Shown: positions 16,389 to 23,309 of the stretch, piece after piece
Numbering within the stretch: position 1 is the stretch's first letter
Layout of the letters: each line of letters opens with the position of its first letter
From: DAOUBA01 sp034432855
GTDB taxonomy: Bacteria > Chloroflexota > Anaerolineae > B4-G1
Reading direction: 5' to 3'
Assembly (NCBI GenBank): GCA_034432855.1
Contig: DAOUBA010000020.1
Span: 1-39,370, forward strand
DNA: 39,370 nt
Position numbers and translations under genes: made by a program
The notes under the pieces: model-generated
Databases searched by the model: none
Told to the model about the DNA's origin: nothing
Seen by the model: the letters and a program-made list of their open reading frames with translations, nothing else

Positions 16389-16922
16389 TCACGTCTGTTC
16401 GACTCGCAGGTCAGCCACGAACGCGGTGACCTCGAGGCGGATTTTGCGCGTAGCGGTCTCGTAGCCCTCGCTGGTGACGTGCAGTGTGTCGAAGACGGTT
16501 TCGTAGCGCTGCCCCAGAATCCTGGCGTCGGTGACGAAGGCCGCGCTCGAAACGGCGACGCCGACGTCCGGCGGCAGGTGCAGTTCCACGTCGCCGACGA
16601 AGCCCAGGATGTGCAGCGTCGTCTCACCGGCAGGGATCTCGGCCTGGGTCATGTCCAGCCTGAGGTCCCCCACACCGACCCAGATTTCCTCATTGGTGAC
16701 CCCCCAGTCCCCGCTGCGGCGCAGGTCCCCCAGCAGGAGCAGATGGAATCCCGTGCCGGGGCCAATCACGCGCGGGCGCACGAGCAACCACACGCCCAAT
16801 GCGATCAGCGCGACCGGCAGGCAGAAGGCGCCTGCATTGACGTGGAATACGATGCTGATGAGAGACATCAGTCCCCACAGGATGAACAGGATGCCGACCA
16901 GTATCAACCATCTGTTGCGCAT
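16389..16922 (-). CDS. LiaF-like membrane protein (cell-wall-active antibiotics response family)
   Basis: 177 residues from ATG 16922, fixed by AAAGGAGG 8 bases upstream. Two N-terminal membrane helices (about 4-26 and 32-48; MRNRWLILVGILFILWG, LPVALIALGVWLLVRP) resemble the LiaF-type transmembrane module. The C-terminal half (about 75-175) is a small beta domain with the LiaF/DUF2154 pattern: VGDLRLDMTQAEIPAGETTLHILGFVGDVELHLPPDVGVAVSS. In Firmicutes LiaF restrains the LiaS sensor kinase of the envelope-stress response. No LiaRS genes are next to this one, so only a general membrane-sensing or envelope role can be inferred. It sits 51 bases before the GH20-like gene and 44 bases after the FAD oxidoreductase. 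Confidence 0.75.
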   Translation of the reverse strand: MRNRWLILVGILFILWGLMSLISIVFHVNAGAFCLPVALIALGVWLLVRPRVIGPGTGFHLLLLGDLRRSGDWGVTNEEIWVGVGDLRLDMTQAEIPAGETTLHILGFVGDVELHLPPDVGVAVSSAAFVTDARILGQRYETVFDTLHVTSEGYETATRKIRLEVTAFVADLRVEQT

Positions 16923-16966
16923 GAGAGATCCTCCTTTATTGCGCTTATAGATTGCTGAAGCCGTCA

Positions 16967-18502
16967 CTACAACGGAATGTCAGATTCCCTTATCATCCGC
17001 ACAGCTTTCCAGGCGCCGACGATGGAGTTGGCGACGCCAGCGTTGCTCTCGCTCTGCGAACCGACGAACCACAGCCCGCGGATCGGCGTCTTGTGTGGCG
17101 CGCCGGATTTGCCGAGCACCGGCGCCACCCCACCGAAACTGTGGTGCTCCTGCAGTGTGCGCAGGCGAAAGTCGTGCGGCGTGAGGACGACCCTGACCTG
17201 GGCACGCTCGCGCAGGCCGGGCATCACCTTCTCTGCCTCGGCGAGCAGTTTGTCGCCCATCTCGTCGCGCCGCTCGCTCCACGTCCCCTCGGCCAAGTGG
17301 TTGGGCGCGATGGTGTACACAGTCACCGCGTGGTGGCCCGGCGGGGCCATCTCCGGCGAGTGCAACGACGGCACATAGATCAGGAAGCCGTCCTTGCCCT
17401 CGTGGTACTCGCCGCGCCGGCAGCGGTTGATGCCTTCCTCGACGTCGTAGGTGTTGTAATAATAGCATAGAGGGCCCGGCTGGTAGGGCGTCGGGTCAAA
17501 GTCAATCCCCACGTGCACCATCAGCACCGATTCCATGAACGGCATCTCGGCGATGCGCGTGGCGAGGCCGGCGGGCAGGTACTCGCGTCCGAGCAGCCCA
17601 AAGTACGCCTCTTGGGCACCGCCGCTGGCGACAACCAGGTCGGCTGGCTCCTGGCGGTCATCGGCCAGGATCACGCCGGTGACCCGGCCTTCCTCGACGG
17701 TGATACGCTGCACACGCGCGGCGGTGTGGATTGTCCCGCCGTGTTTGCGTACCACATCTGTCAGCGCCGCGACGAGTTTGCCGCAGCCGCCGAGGACGCA
17801 GTAAAAGCCCGGCCGGATGCCGGCCCTGGAGAGCCGCGTGGGGATGCGTTTGTCGAAGGCGCTTTCGGGGTTCACCAGCGGCACCATCAGCCCGGGGAAC
17901 AGGCTGGGCGGGACGACAAAGTCGGCCATGATCGCGGTGTAGAGCGCCTGGAGTTTGGGGTCGCGGAAAAAGTGGTTCATTACCTGCTCACCGCTCCAGT
18001 CTTTCATCGCCTTGACCTTGTTGAAGGCCCACCACAGCCGTGCCTTGAGCGCCAGGGCCGCCGGGCCGCTGGCGCGCTCCGCCCGGTGGAGCAGCGCGAC
18101 CAGGTCCATCATCTGGTCGTAGAAGCGGTAGTAGCGATCCAGGCCGTCGCTTTCGGCGGGGAAGAGCGTCTTGAGATGCTCCCGCCGCCAGTAGGGGCCG
18201 CGGTATTCAGCGGGTCGTGTGATGCGATAGTCGGGAAAGACGACGCTACGGTCGCCGCGTTCCAGCCGCACCTGATCGGCAGCCCCCAACTCGGCCAGCA
18301 CCTCGCCAGCCGGCTCGCCTGGGCCGATCCCCTCAAGGATGAGGGGACCCAGGTCCCAGCCAAAGCCCTCACGCCACAGCGTGGCGGTCACGCCGCCGAT
18401 CTCGGGGAACTGCTCGTAGACTGTCACCTGATGGCCGTCGCGGGCCAGGTAGCCCGCCGCCGTCAGGCCGGACACGCCGGAGCCGATCACGATGGTTTTC
18501 AT
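16967..18502 (-). CDS. CrtI/phytoene desaturase-like FAD-dependent oxidoreductase
   Basis: 511 residues. ATG 18502 follows AAGGAGG at 6 bases. The N-terminal Rossmann motif (GSGVSGLTAAGYLARDGHQVTVYEQFPEIGG, residues about 7-37) binds FAD. The C-terminal block (TPIRGLWFVGSQSESNAGVANSIVGAWKAV) is the second FAD contact seen in CrtI, CrtISO and related oxidoreductases. The substrate region (about 100-290) does not allow a carotenoid assignment. No phytoene synthase or other carotenoid gene is adjacent; the nearest isoprenoid genes are the mevalonate cluster about 9 kb away. Activity on a hydrophobic polyene or retinoid-like substrate is an inference. It lies between an MFS transporter and a LiaF-like gene in the same direction. 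Confidence 0.8.
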   Translation of the reverse strand: MKTIVIGSGVSGLTAAGYLARDGHQVTVYEQFPEIGGVTATLWREGFGWDLGPLILEGIGPGEPAGEVLAELGAADQVRLERGDRSVVFPDYRITRPAEYRGPYWRREHLKTLFPAESDGLDRYYRFYDQMMDLVALLHRAERASGPAALALKARLWWAFNKVKAMKDWSGEQVMNHFFRDPKLQALYTAIMADFVVPPSLFPGLMVPLVNPESAFDKRIPTRLSRAGIRPGFYCVLGGCGKLVAALTDVVRKHGGTIHTAARVQRITVEEGRVTGVILADDRQEPADLVVASGGAQEAYFGLLGREYLPAGLATRIAEMPFMESVLMVHVGIDFDPTPYQPGPLCYYYNTYDVEEGINRCRRGEYHEGKDGFLIYVPSLHSPEMAPPGHHAVTVYTIAPNHLAEGTWSERRDEMGDKLLAEAEKVMPGLRERAQVRVVLTPHDFRLRTLQEHHSFGGVAPVLGKSGAPHKTPIRGLWFVGSQSESNAGVANSIVGAWKAVRMIRESDIPL

Positions 18503-18524
18503 ATTCGCCTCCTTCGACAAAATC

Positions 18525-18549
18525 GGTAGCGTCGCCCCTTGTGGGCGAC
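18525..18549 (+). repeat. GGTAGCGTCGCCCCTTGTGGGCGAC element, copy 2
   Basis: GTCGCCC (18531-18537) and GGGCGAC (18543-18549) form a 7-bp stem. The whole 25-base word recurs, inverted and slightly changed, at 5172-5196. It sits in the gap between the MFS and oxidoreductase genes. Confidence 0.55.
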
Positions 18550-18572
18550 AGGCACAAGACGGGCGTAAGACC

Positions 18573-19868
18573 CTACGGAGTCTGTGCGGCCCGCTCCCGT
18601 TCGGCGCGCTCGCGCAGTTGGGCGCGCAAGACAGCGATGTCGTGCGGGATCAGGCGGGCGGCGACGCTGAAGAAGATGGCGCACAGCACCCAGGCGGATG
18701 TGCAGATCAACAGGATCGCGGTTCCCAGGTTGGCGCGCACAGCGATAATGCCCGCCAGCAGTGGGGCAGTGGCGGCCCCGGCGTTCTCAATAAAGTACTG
18801 GACTGCCATAGCCGTGCTGCGCACTTCCGGCAGCGTGATATCGCACACCGACGAGACGACGTTCGGCGCGGCGAACGGCATAAAGACTGCCGTCAGTACC
18901 AGGAATACGAAGAACAGGCCGCGGTTCTCGACGGGTACGTTGATCGCCACGGCCAAAAAGATCGCGCCCAGCAATACGGCGACCATGGCGACGAGCATCC
19001 GGCCGCGCAGCGTATGTTTGAAGGCGGCATCCCCTGCAACTCCGCCCATGACGTAGCCGGAGGCCAGGACAAGCACGACAACGGACATGGTGACAAGTAT
19101 CTCGGACGCGCTGTAGCCGCGCTCCGTCTCCAGGTAGCGAAAGACCCAGAAGATGAGCACCTGCCAGGGAAAGACGCCGAAAAAGCCCTGGGTGAAAAGG
19201 AGGAGCATGGCCGGCTTGCGGAACAGCCCCTTGGCGGTCTGCCAGTCGAAGCGATACGTGCCAATCTGCTCCAGATCGGCCAGTTCCGGCTCGCTCTTGC
19301 CACGCAGCGGCTCTTTGACGCCGAAAAAGATCACTGCTGCCAGCAGGATGCCCAGGGCACCGGTCAGGTAGTACACATTACGCCAGCCGATTACACCGCC
19401 TAACATCAGGGCCAGCACCATGGCCGCCAGGTAGCCCAGCGGCCCGGTCAATTGCAGCAGGCCATAGATCTTGCCGCGCACTTTGGGCTCGAAATAGTCG
19501 GCGACCATGCTGTAGAGGCCCGGGTAACTCGAATCGTCAATCCCGGTCGAGGCGCGCGTGCCCAGGAATACCGGATAACTGGGGGCGCTGGCATTCAGCA
19601 TGGTCGTCCCGCCCCAGATGAACGAGGCCAGGGCCAGCAGTTTGGCCCGTGCGTACCGGTCGTACAGGTAGCCCCACAGCGGATAGAGGACTGCGCCCAC
19701 CAGCAGCGCAGCGGTCGAGACGGCGCCCATCTGCGCTTCGTTGATGTGGAACGTCTCCATGATGGGTGTAGTCAGCGGCCCAATCATGCTCCGGTCAGCC
19801 TGGTGGATGAGCATGAAGGCGAAGAATGCGGCAATGGCGAACCAGCGGTGGCGTGAAGAGGGGGTCAT
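18573..19868 (-). CDS. Major facilitator superfamily transporter
   Basis: 431 residues from ATG 19868 (AAGGAGA upstream); longer in-frame reads upstream only cover an intergenic repeat. It has about twelve hydrophobic helices. The loop 2-3 signature appears as PLWGYLYDRYARAKLLALASF, and the first helix contains the RxD-type sequence HQADRSMIGPLTTPI, as in spinster-like and sugar-phosphate/organic-anion permeases. The central cytoplasmic loop (about 195-225) is charged. The substrate cannot be read from sequence; the neighbours (COG1751 protein upstream, FAD oxidoreductase downstream) give no clear hint. The gene is second in the 20496-15387 cluster and probably cotranscribed, with gaps of 55 and 70 bases occupied by short repeats. 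Confidence 0.85.
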   Translation of the reverse strand: MTPSSRHRWFAIAAFFAFMLIHQADRSMIGPLTTPIMETFHINEAQMGAVSTAALLVGAVLYPLWGYLYDRYARAKLLALASFIWGGTTMLNASAPSYPVFLGTRASTGIDDSSYPGLYSMVADYFEPKVRGKIYGLLQLTGPLGYLAAMVLALMLGGVIGWRNVYYLTGALGILLAAVIFFGVKEPLRGKSEPELADLEQIGTYRFDWQTAKGLFRKPAMLLLFTQGFFGVFPWQVLIFWVFRYLETERGYSASEILVTMSVVVLVLASGYVMGGVAGDAAFKHTLRGRMLVAMVAVLLGAIFLAVAINVPVENRGLFFVFLVLTAVFMPFAAPNVVSSVCDITLPEVRSTAMAVQYFIENAGAATAPLLAGIIAVRANLGTAILLICTSAWVLCAIFFSVAARLIPHDIAVLRAQLRERAERERAAQTP

Positions 19869-19887
19869 GGTTGTCTCCTTGTCTCTC

Positions 19888-19925
19888 GTACTGCGTATTG
19901 CGTAATGCGTATTGCGTGTTCCGTT
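19888..19925. repeat. AATACGCAA-type dispersed short repeat, copy 2
   Basis: GTACTGCGTATTGCGTAATG and the following CGTATTGCGTGTTCCGTT lie between the COG1751 stop and the MFS start. They are the reverse complement of the repeat at 2201-2239. Confidence 0.65.
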
Positions 19926-20496
19926 ATGGGATGCGTGGTTTGGCGAGAATCTCGCGGATCTCGAATTGTTGGAAGGTGCGTGGGTAGGCGGGCTTACAGA
20001 CGATGGCGGTATCGGCACCTTCGCCCGTGCCGGCGACCGCAATGACCTCGCGGTTCATATCCAGCAGCCCGGCGTCGGCGGCCATCAGCACGCATTCGAC
20101 CGCCACCTTCATCCCCTGGCAGAAGCGGTAGAGCGTCTCGCGCACGATCTCTTCCGGCGTGCGCCCGCCGTGTTTCTCGCTGAACGCCGAGCCGACACTG
20201 TCGCCCAGCGCGTGGATACTGGTATGGACGACGACGCCTAATTTTTCCAGGTCCGCCCTTTCCGCCGGGGTCATCGTCCAGCCTTCGCTCTCCCAGCCGT
20301 GACAGATGGTGACGGCGATCACTTTGACGCCCAGCGGCGCAAAGACGGCGTGCGCCCGGCGGGCGGTAAAGCCGTGGGATGAGGCCACGACGACTTGCCT
20401 GATCCCCAACGCCTGCGCCCGCTCCCTGGCGATGGCGAGTGTAGCGTCGGTGTTGTGTTTGCCGGGGGATTCGAAAAACAGGGTCTTGAGTTCCAT
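19924..20496 (-). CDS. COG1751 family protein (pyruvate-kinase alpha/beta-like domain)
   Basis: 190 residues from ATG 20496, with AAGGAGAGCTT upstream; upstream in-frame codons would run into the promoter. It matches the conserved uncharacterised COG1751 family, an alpha/beta fold resembling the C-terminal domain of pyruvate kinase: TLFFESPGKHNTDATLAIARERAQALGIRQVVVASSHGFTA at the start, and VIAVAGTGEGADTAIVCKPAYPRTFQQFEIREILAKPR at the end. It lacks the pyruvate kinase catalytic barrel, so it is not a pyruvate kinase. Function is unknown. It is first in a five-gene minus-strand cluster and has a plausible promoter 62-91 bases upstream of the ATG. Confidence 0.8.
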   Translation of the reverse strand: MELKTLFFESPGKHNTDATLAIARERAQALGIRQVVVASSHGFTARRAHAVFAPLGVKVIAVTICHGWESEGWTMTPAERADLEKLGVVVHTSIHALGDSVGSAFSEKHGGRTPEEIVRETLYRFCQGMKVAVECVLMAADAGLLDMNREVIAVAGTGEGADTAIVCKPAYPRTFQQFEIREILAKPRIP

Positions 20497-20557
20497 AAGC
20501 TCTCCTTGTGATTCTCTCAAACTGGGCGTGTTTCGTATTCCGTTGTCGGATACTTTC

Positions 20558-20587
20558 ATTTTAGCACGGTTTCGCCATCTGCGCCAA
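20558..20587 (-). promoter_or_regulatory. Promoter of the COG1751-led gene cluster
   Basis: The minus strand has TTGGCG (20587-20582), 18-bp spacer, TAAAAT (20563-20558). A leader of about 55 bases would follow. Confidence 0.5.
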
Positions 20588-20663
20588 GACGGGTTCGGGT
20601 TCGAACTGGACTGCTATCTCCAACGCGAAGAAGGCGACGTGATGATTAGCGCTGTAAGGGCAG

Positions 20664-20690
20664 TATGGGCAACCCGACGGGTCGCCCATA
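20664..20690. repeat. TATGGGC(A/G)ACCC-GAC-GGGTCGCCCATA palindrome
   Basis: A 12-bp stem with one A-C mismatch and a GAC triloop lies just upstream of the -35 of the C39-fusion gene. The arm GGGTCGCCC is shared with the palindrome inside that gene (21642-21664). The rest of the 325-base gap 20497-20821 holds the two divergent promoters and no recognisable gene. Confidence 0.65.
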
Positions 20691-20693
20691 CAG

Positions 20694-20722
20694 TTGCGCT
20701 GCAGGAATTTGTGGGCTATACT
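20694..20722 (+). promoter_or_regulatory. Promoter of the C39/glycosidase fusion gene
   Basis: TTGCGC (20694-20699), 17-bp spacer, TATACT (20717-20722). A leader of about 93 bases ends in the ribosome site GGAGG (20811-20815). Confidence 0.45.
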
Positions 20723-20821
20723 ACTTCTCGGTACAAAACGTCGCAGAGGGCTCTCCGGAGCCCGAAATCGGTGTCAGAGACACCTCCTACCGCCATCCTG
20801 ACAAATTACAGGAGGACACCA

Positions 20822-23296
20822 ATGGGTCTCGAAAATGCCTCTCAGAAGAGTACCTATGTGCTCTTACCACGGATCGAAGACTTGGTCGAGCGAATCGAAT
20901 GGCGCATCGCGGCTGCGATCGGCTGCGCTGACCGGATGTGGGCCGTGGGGCACGTGGGGGATAGTTCCACCACTGGCCCGCGCGATCGAGAGGTCATCGC
21001 TATTAACCCTGCAGTGTGGGGCCGCAATCTGCAGGAGTGGTACGCTGCGCACTTTCTCAACGTCAAGTACCGCCAGGTCGAAACGACGAGCCCCTGGGAG
21101 ATGGCTGTGCAACTCATGCCGCCGTTGACCGGAGACATTGCCCTGGCGCAGACCGACCGTCGCTGGGCGCACTATGACTTTGGCGAACAGCCCGAGAGAG
21201 GCGGGACGATCAGGCGCTATGGCTGCTTTATGACTGGGCTGGCGATCATCCTGCGCAAGATATATGGGCGCGACGTCACACCGCCGGTGCTCGATAAACT
21301 GCTGGTGACCGCCGGTGTGGCCTTTGTGAACGATAATCTCCTGATGTGGCAGAACGTCGTACCGCTGTTCCCGGTGTTTGGTGAGAGCATCAAGGACAAT
21401 GTCCAGCGCTCTGCCGGTCAATTGCGTGAACTGCTTCAGAATGGCTGGGAGGTCATCCTCAGGCAGGCAAGCCCGGAGCACTTTGTGTACCTGGAAGCGG
21501 TCGAGGGGAACACCTTGCGCGTCATTGATACTTGGGATGGCTTGCGTAAGGTCAAGTCGGCCTCCGACTATCAAGGCATCCGCGCAGCACGAATTCGTCG
21601 CGGAGCCGTTCCTGCGCGCCCGCAGGCATTGCCCGACGAGAGGGGCGACCCGGCGGGTCGCCCCATCTATGTGCTCTTGCCGCAGATCCCAGACGCGATC
21701 GAGCGGCTCCGCTGGCGCATTGCTGCCGCGATCGGCGCTGCCGGGCAGATGGGGGTGCTGGGGCATTCGATTGACGAAGCGGGCGGCCAGGCAAGGAGAG
21801 AGGAACTGATCGTCGTCAATCCTAAAGCAGATATCGCGTATGCCCCCAGCACCGGGTACACGACCATCAAGACGACGAGCCCCTGGGAGATGGCTGTGCA
21901 ACTCATGTCGCCGTTGACTGGAGACATTGCCCTGGCACAGAACGACCCGCGCTGGGCGAATGCCTATTTTGGCGAACAGCCCGGTGAGAGGGGTGAGACT
22001 ATCGGGGGTTATGGGAGTTTCCTCGTTGGGCTGACCATCGCCCTGCGCAAGGTATACAGACGTGACGTCACACCGCTCACGCTGGACAGGTTGCTGGTGG
22101 CTGCACGCAAGGCTTACGATGCAGGTAACCTGTTGATGTGGGGCAACGCCGTTTCTTTGTTCCCGGTCTTTGACAATAGCATCAAGGACTATCGGGAGTA
22201 TTCTGCATCCGAGTTGGCGCGGTTGCTGCGCGACCATTGGGAGATCATACTCAGACGGGCAGACGACGGGCGTTTCGCATATCTGGAGGCGGTGGAGGGC
22301 GGCGCGCTCCGGGTGATCGATCCGCGCGATGGTATGCGGAAGACCAGGACTGTAGCCGAATATCGTGGCATCAGAGCGGCGCACGTCAGGCAGCAAGTGG
22401 CGGCGCCATCGTACCCGCTCCTTATCGGCCTGCACGACCGGCGGGGCGGCGAGTGGATGGTTGCACAGGGAATCCGCGGGTGCTGCCTGGTGCATCACGC
22501 GGTGCAACGCCAGCCCATCCAGGTGGACTATCGCACCCTGGCCAATGCAGGGATCACGGTTATCTGCCGTCTGAACTGGGGCTACGCCGACGGTACCGGC
22601 ACGCTGCCGCGCCCGGAGGACAAGGACGCCTTCGTCAATGCCGTGGTGCAGACGATGCTGGGGGCTAAGGGGGTCAAGTACTTTCACGTCGGCAACGAGC
22701 CGAACAACCGGCAGGAGTGGCCCGGCTTCGGGCGGGGGAACGAGTTTGCGCTGACGCCAAAGTATGTTGTCAGAATCTACAACGAGATATGGTCGAAGAT
22801 TGCCGGTCGGGCCAAATTGGGCCCGCCGCCGCTCGACCCGTACTTTGGCCCGGGCTCAGATAACGGTGAGTGGTGGCAGTACATTCTGGAGAACATTGCC
22901 AGCGCCGACGCGCTCTTTCTCCACGCCAAGACACAGACCAACGACCCGGCCGAGGTGTGGTCGCGGGCGCGCTTTTCGCATGAGCCACTGACCTGGCAGT
23001 ATCTGCACCTGCGCACGGTCGAGACGGCCCTGGCGGCGGTACCGGAGCGTTTCCGCGCGCTGCCGGTCTTTGTCACCGAGGTCAATCCACAGCATCTGGA
23101 TAGAATTGGCGGCGCGTTTGGTTGGCGGCCGGATAACGCCAGGTGGGTACGCGAAGCGGTGCGTTATTTCCGCGAGGAGCGGCCGGTCGCTGGCGTGGTG
23201 TTCTACCGCTATGAGCGTGCGGGCGATCAGGCGCCGTTCGGCCTGGAGGACAGGCCCGCCATTCTCGCCGCGATCAAGGAGGAGGCCGCAATCTAG
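20822..23296 (+). CDS. Two C39-like peptidase domains fused to a clan GH-A-like TIM barrel
   Basis: 824 residues from ATG 20822, set by GGAGG at 20811-20815. Residues 11-265 and 282-525 are tandem copies of one domain (TYVLLPRIEDLVERIEWRIAAAIG; IYVLLPQIPDAIERLRWRIAAAIG; both with TSPWEMAVQL...PLTGDIALAQ). Their second halves resemble C39-like cysteine peptidases (DIALAQxDxRWAxxxFG...YGCFMTGLAI...HFVYLEAVEGNTLRVID). Copy 1 keeps Cys135 and His220; copy 2 has Ser399 and Arg484, so it should be inactive. Residues about 535-824 form a TIM barrel with putative acid/base Glu626 (HVGNEPNN) and nucleophile Glu753 (FVTEVNP), as in GH-A glycosidases. No signal peptide is visible. The DNA at 21083-21150 and 21869-21936 is nearly identical, showing a recent duplication. 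Function is unknown; binding and cutting of a peptidoglycan- or glycan-like ligand is a guess. Confidence 0.8.
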   Translation: MGLENASQKSTYVLLPRIEDLVERIEWRIAAAIGCADRMWAVGHVGDSSTTGPRDREVIAINPAVWGRNLQEWYAAHFLNVKYRQVETTSPWEMAVQLMPPLTGDIALAQTDRRWAHYDFGEQPERGGTIRRYGCFMTGLAIILRKIYGRDVTPPVLDKLLVTAGVAFVNDNLLMWQNVVPLFPVFGESIKDNVQRSAGQLRELLQNGWEVILRQASPEHFVYLEAVEGNTLRVIDTWDGLRKVKSASDYQGIRAARIRRGAVPARPQALPDERGDPAGRPIYVLLPQIPDAIERLRWRIAAAIGAAGQMGVLGHSIDEAGGQARREELIVVNPKADIAYAPSTGYTTIKTTSPWEMAVQLMSPLTGDIALAQNDPRWANAYFGEQPGERGETIGGYGSFLVGLTIALRKVYRRDVTPLTLDRLLVAARKAYDAGNLLMWGNAVSLFPVFDNSIKDYREYSASELARLLRDHWEIILRRADDGRFAYLEAVEGGALRVIDPRDGMRKTRTVAEYRGIRAAHVRQQVAAPSYPLLIGLHDRRGGEWMVAQGIRGCCLVHHAVQRQPIQVDYRTLANAGITVICRLNWGYADGTGTLPRPEDKDAFVNAVVQTMLGAKGVKYFHVGNEPNNRQEWPGFGRGNEFALTPKYVVRIYNEIWSKIAGRAKLGPPPLDPYFGPGSDNGEWWQYILENIASADALFLHAKTQTNDPAEVWSRARFSHEPLTWQYLHLRTVETALAAVPERFRALPVFVTEVNPQHLDRIGGAFGWRPDNARWVREAVRYFREERPVAGVVFYRYERAGDQAPFGLEDRPAILAAIKEEAAI
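21642..21664. repeat. Palindrome GGGGCGACCC-GGC-GGGTCGCCCC inside the coding region
   Basis: A perfect 10-bp stem with a GGC loop lies at the junction between the two C39-like copies and is translated in frame as part of ERGDPAGRPI. Its arm is shared with the palindrome at 20664-20690 in front of the same gene. Confidence 0.75.
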
Positions 23297-23309
23297 GGGC
23301 GACCCTGCC

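Noticed and set aside
16967..18502. Phytoene desaturase of a carotenoid cluster
   Set aside because: The FAD motifs fit the CrtI superfamily, but no phytoene synthase, cyclase or ketolase is nearby. Only the superfamily call is made.
19924..20496. Pyruvate kinase
   Set aside because: Only the C-terminal alpha/beta-like domain is present; the catalytic barrel is absent, and the sequence fits COG1751.
20864..22687. 607-codon minus-strand open frame opposite the C39 fusion
   Set aside because: Its internal repetition only reflects the domain duplication of the plus-strand gene; no motifs or start signals.
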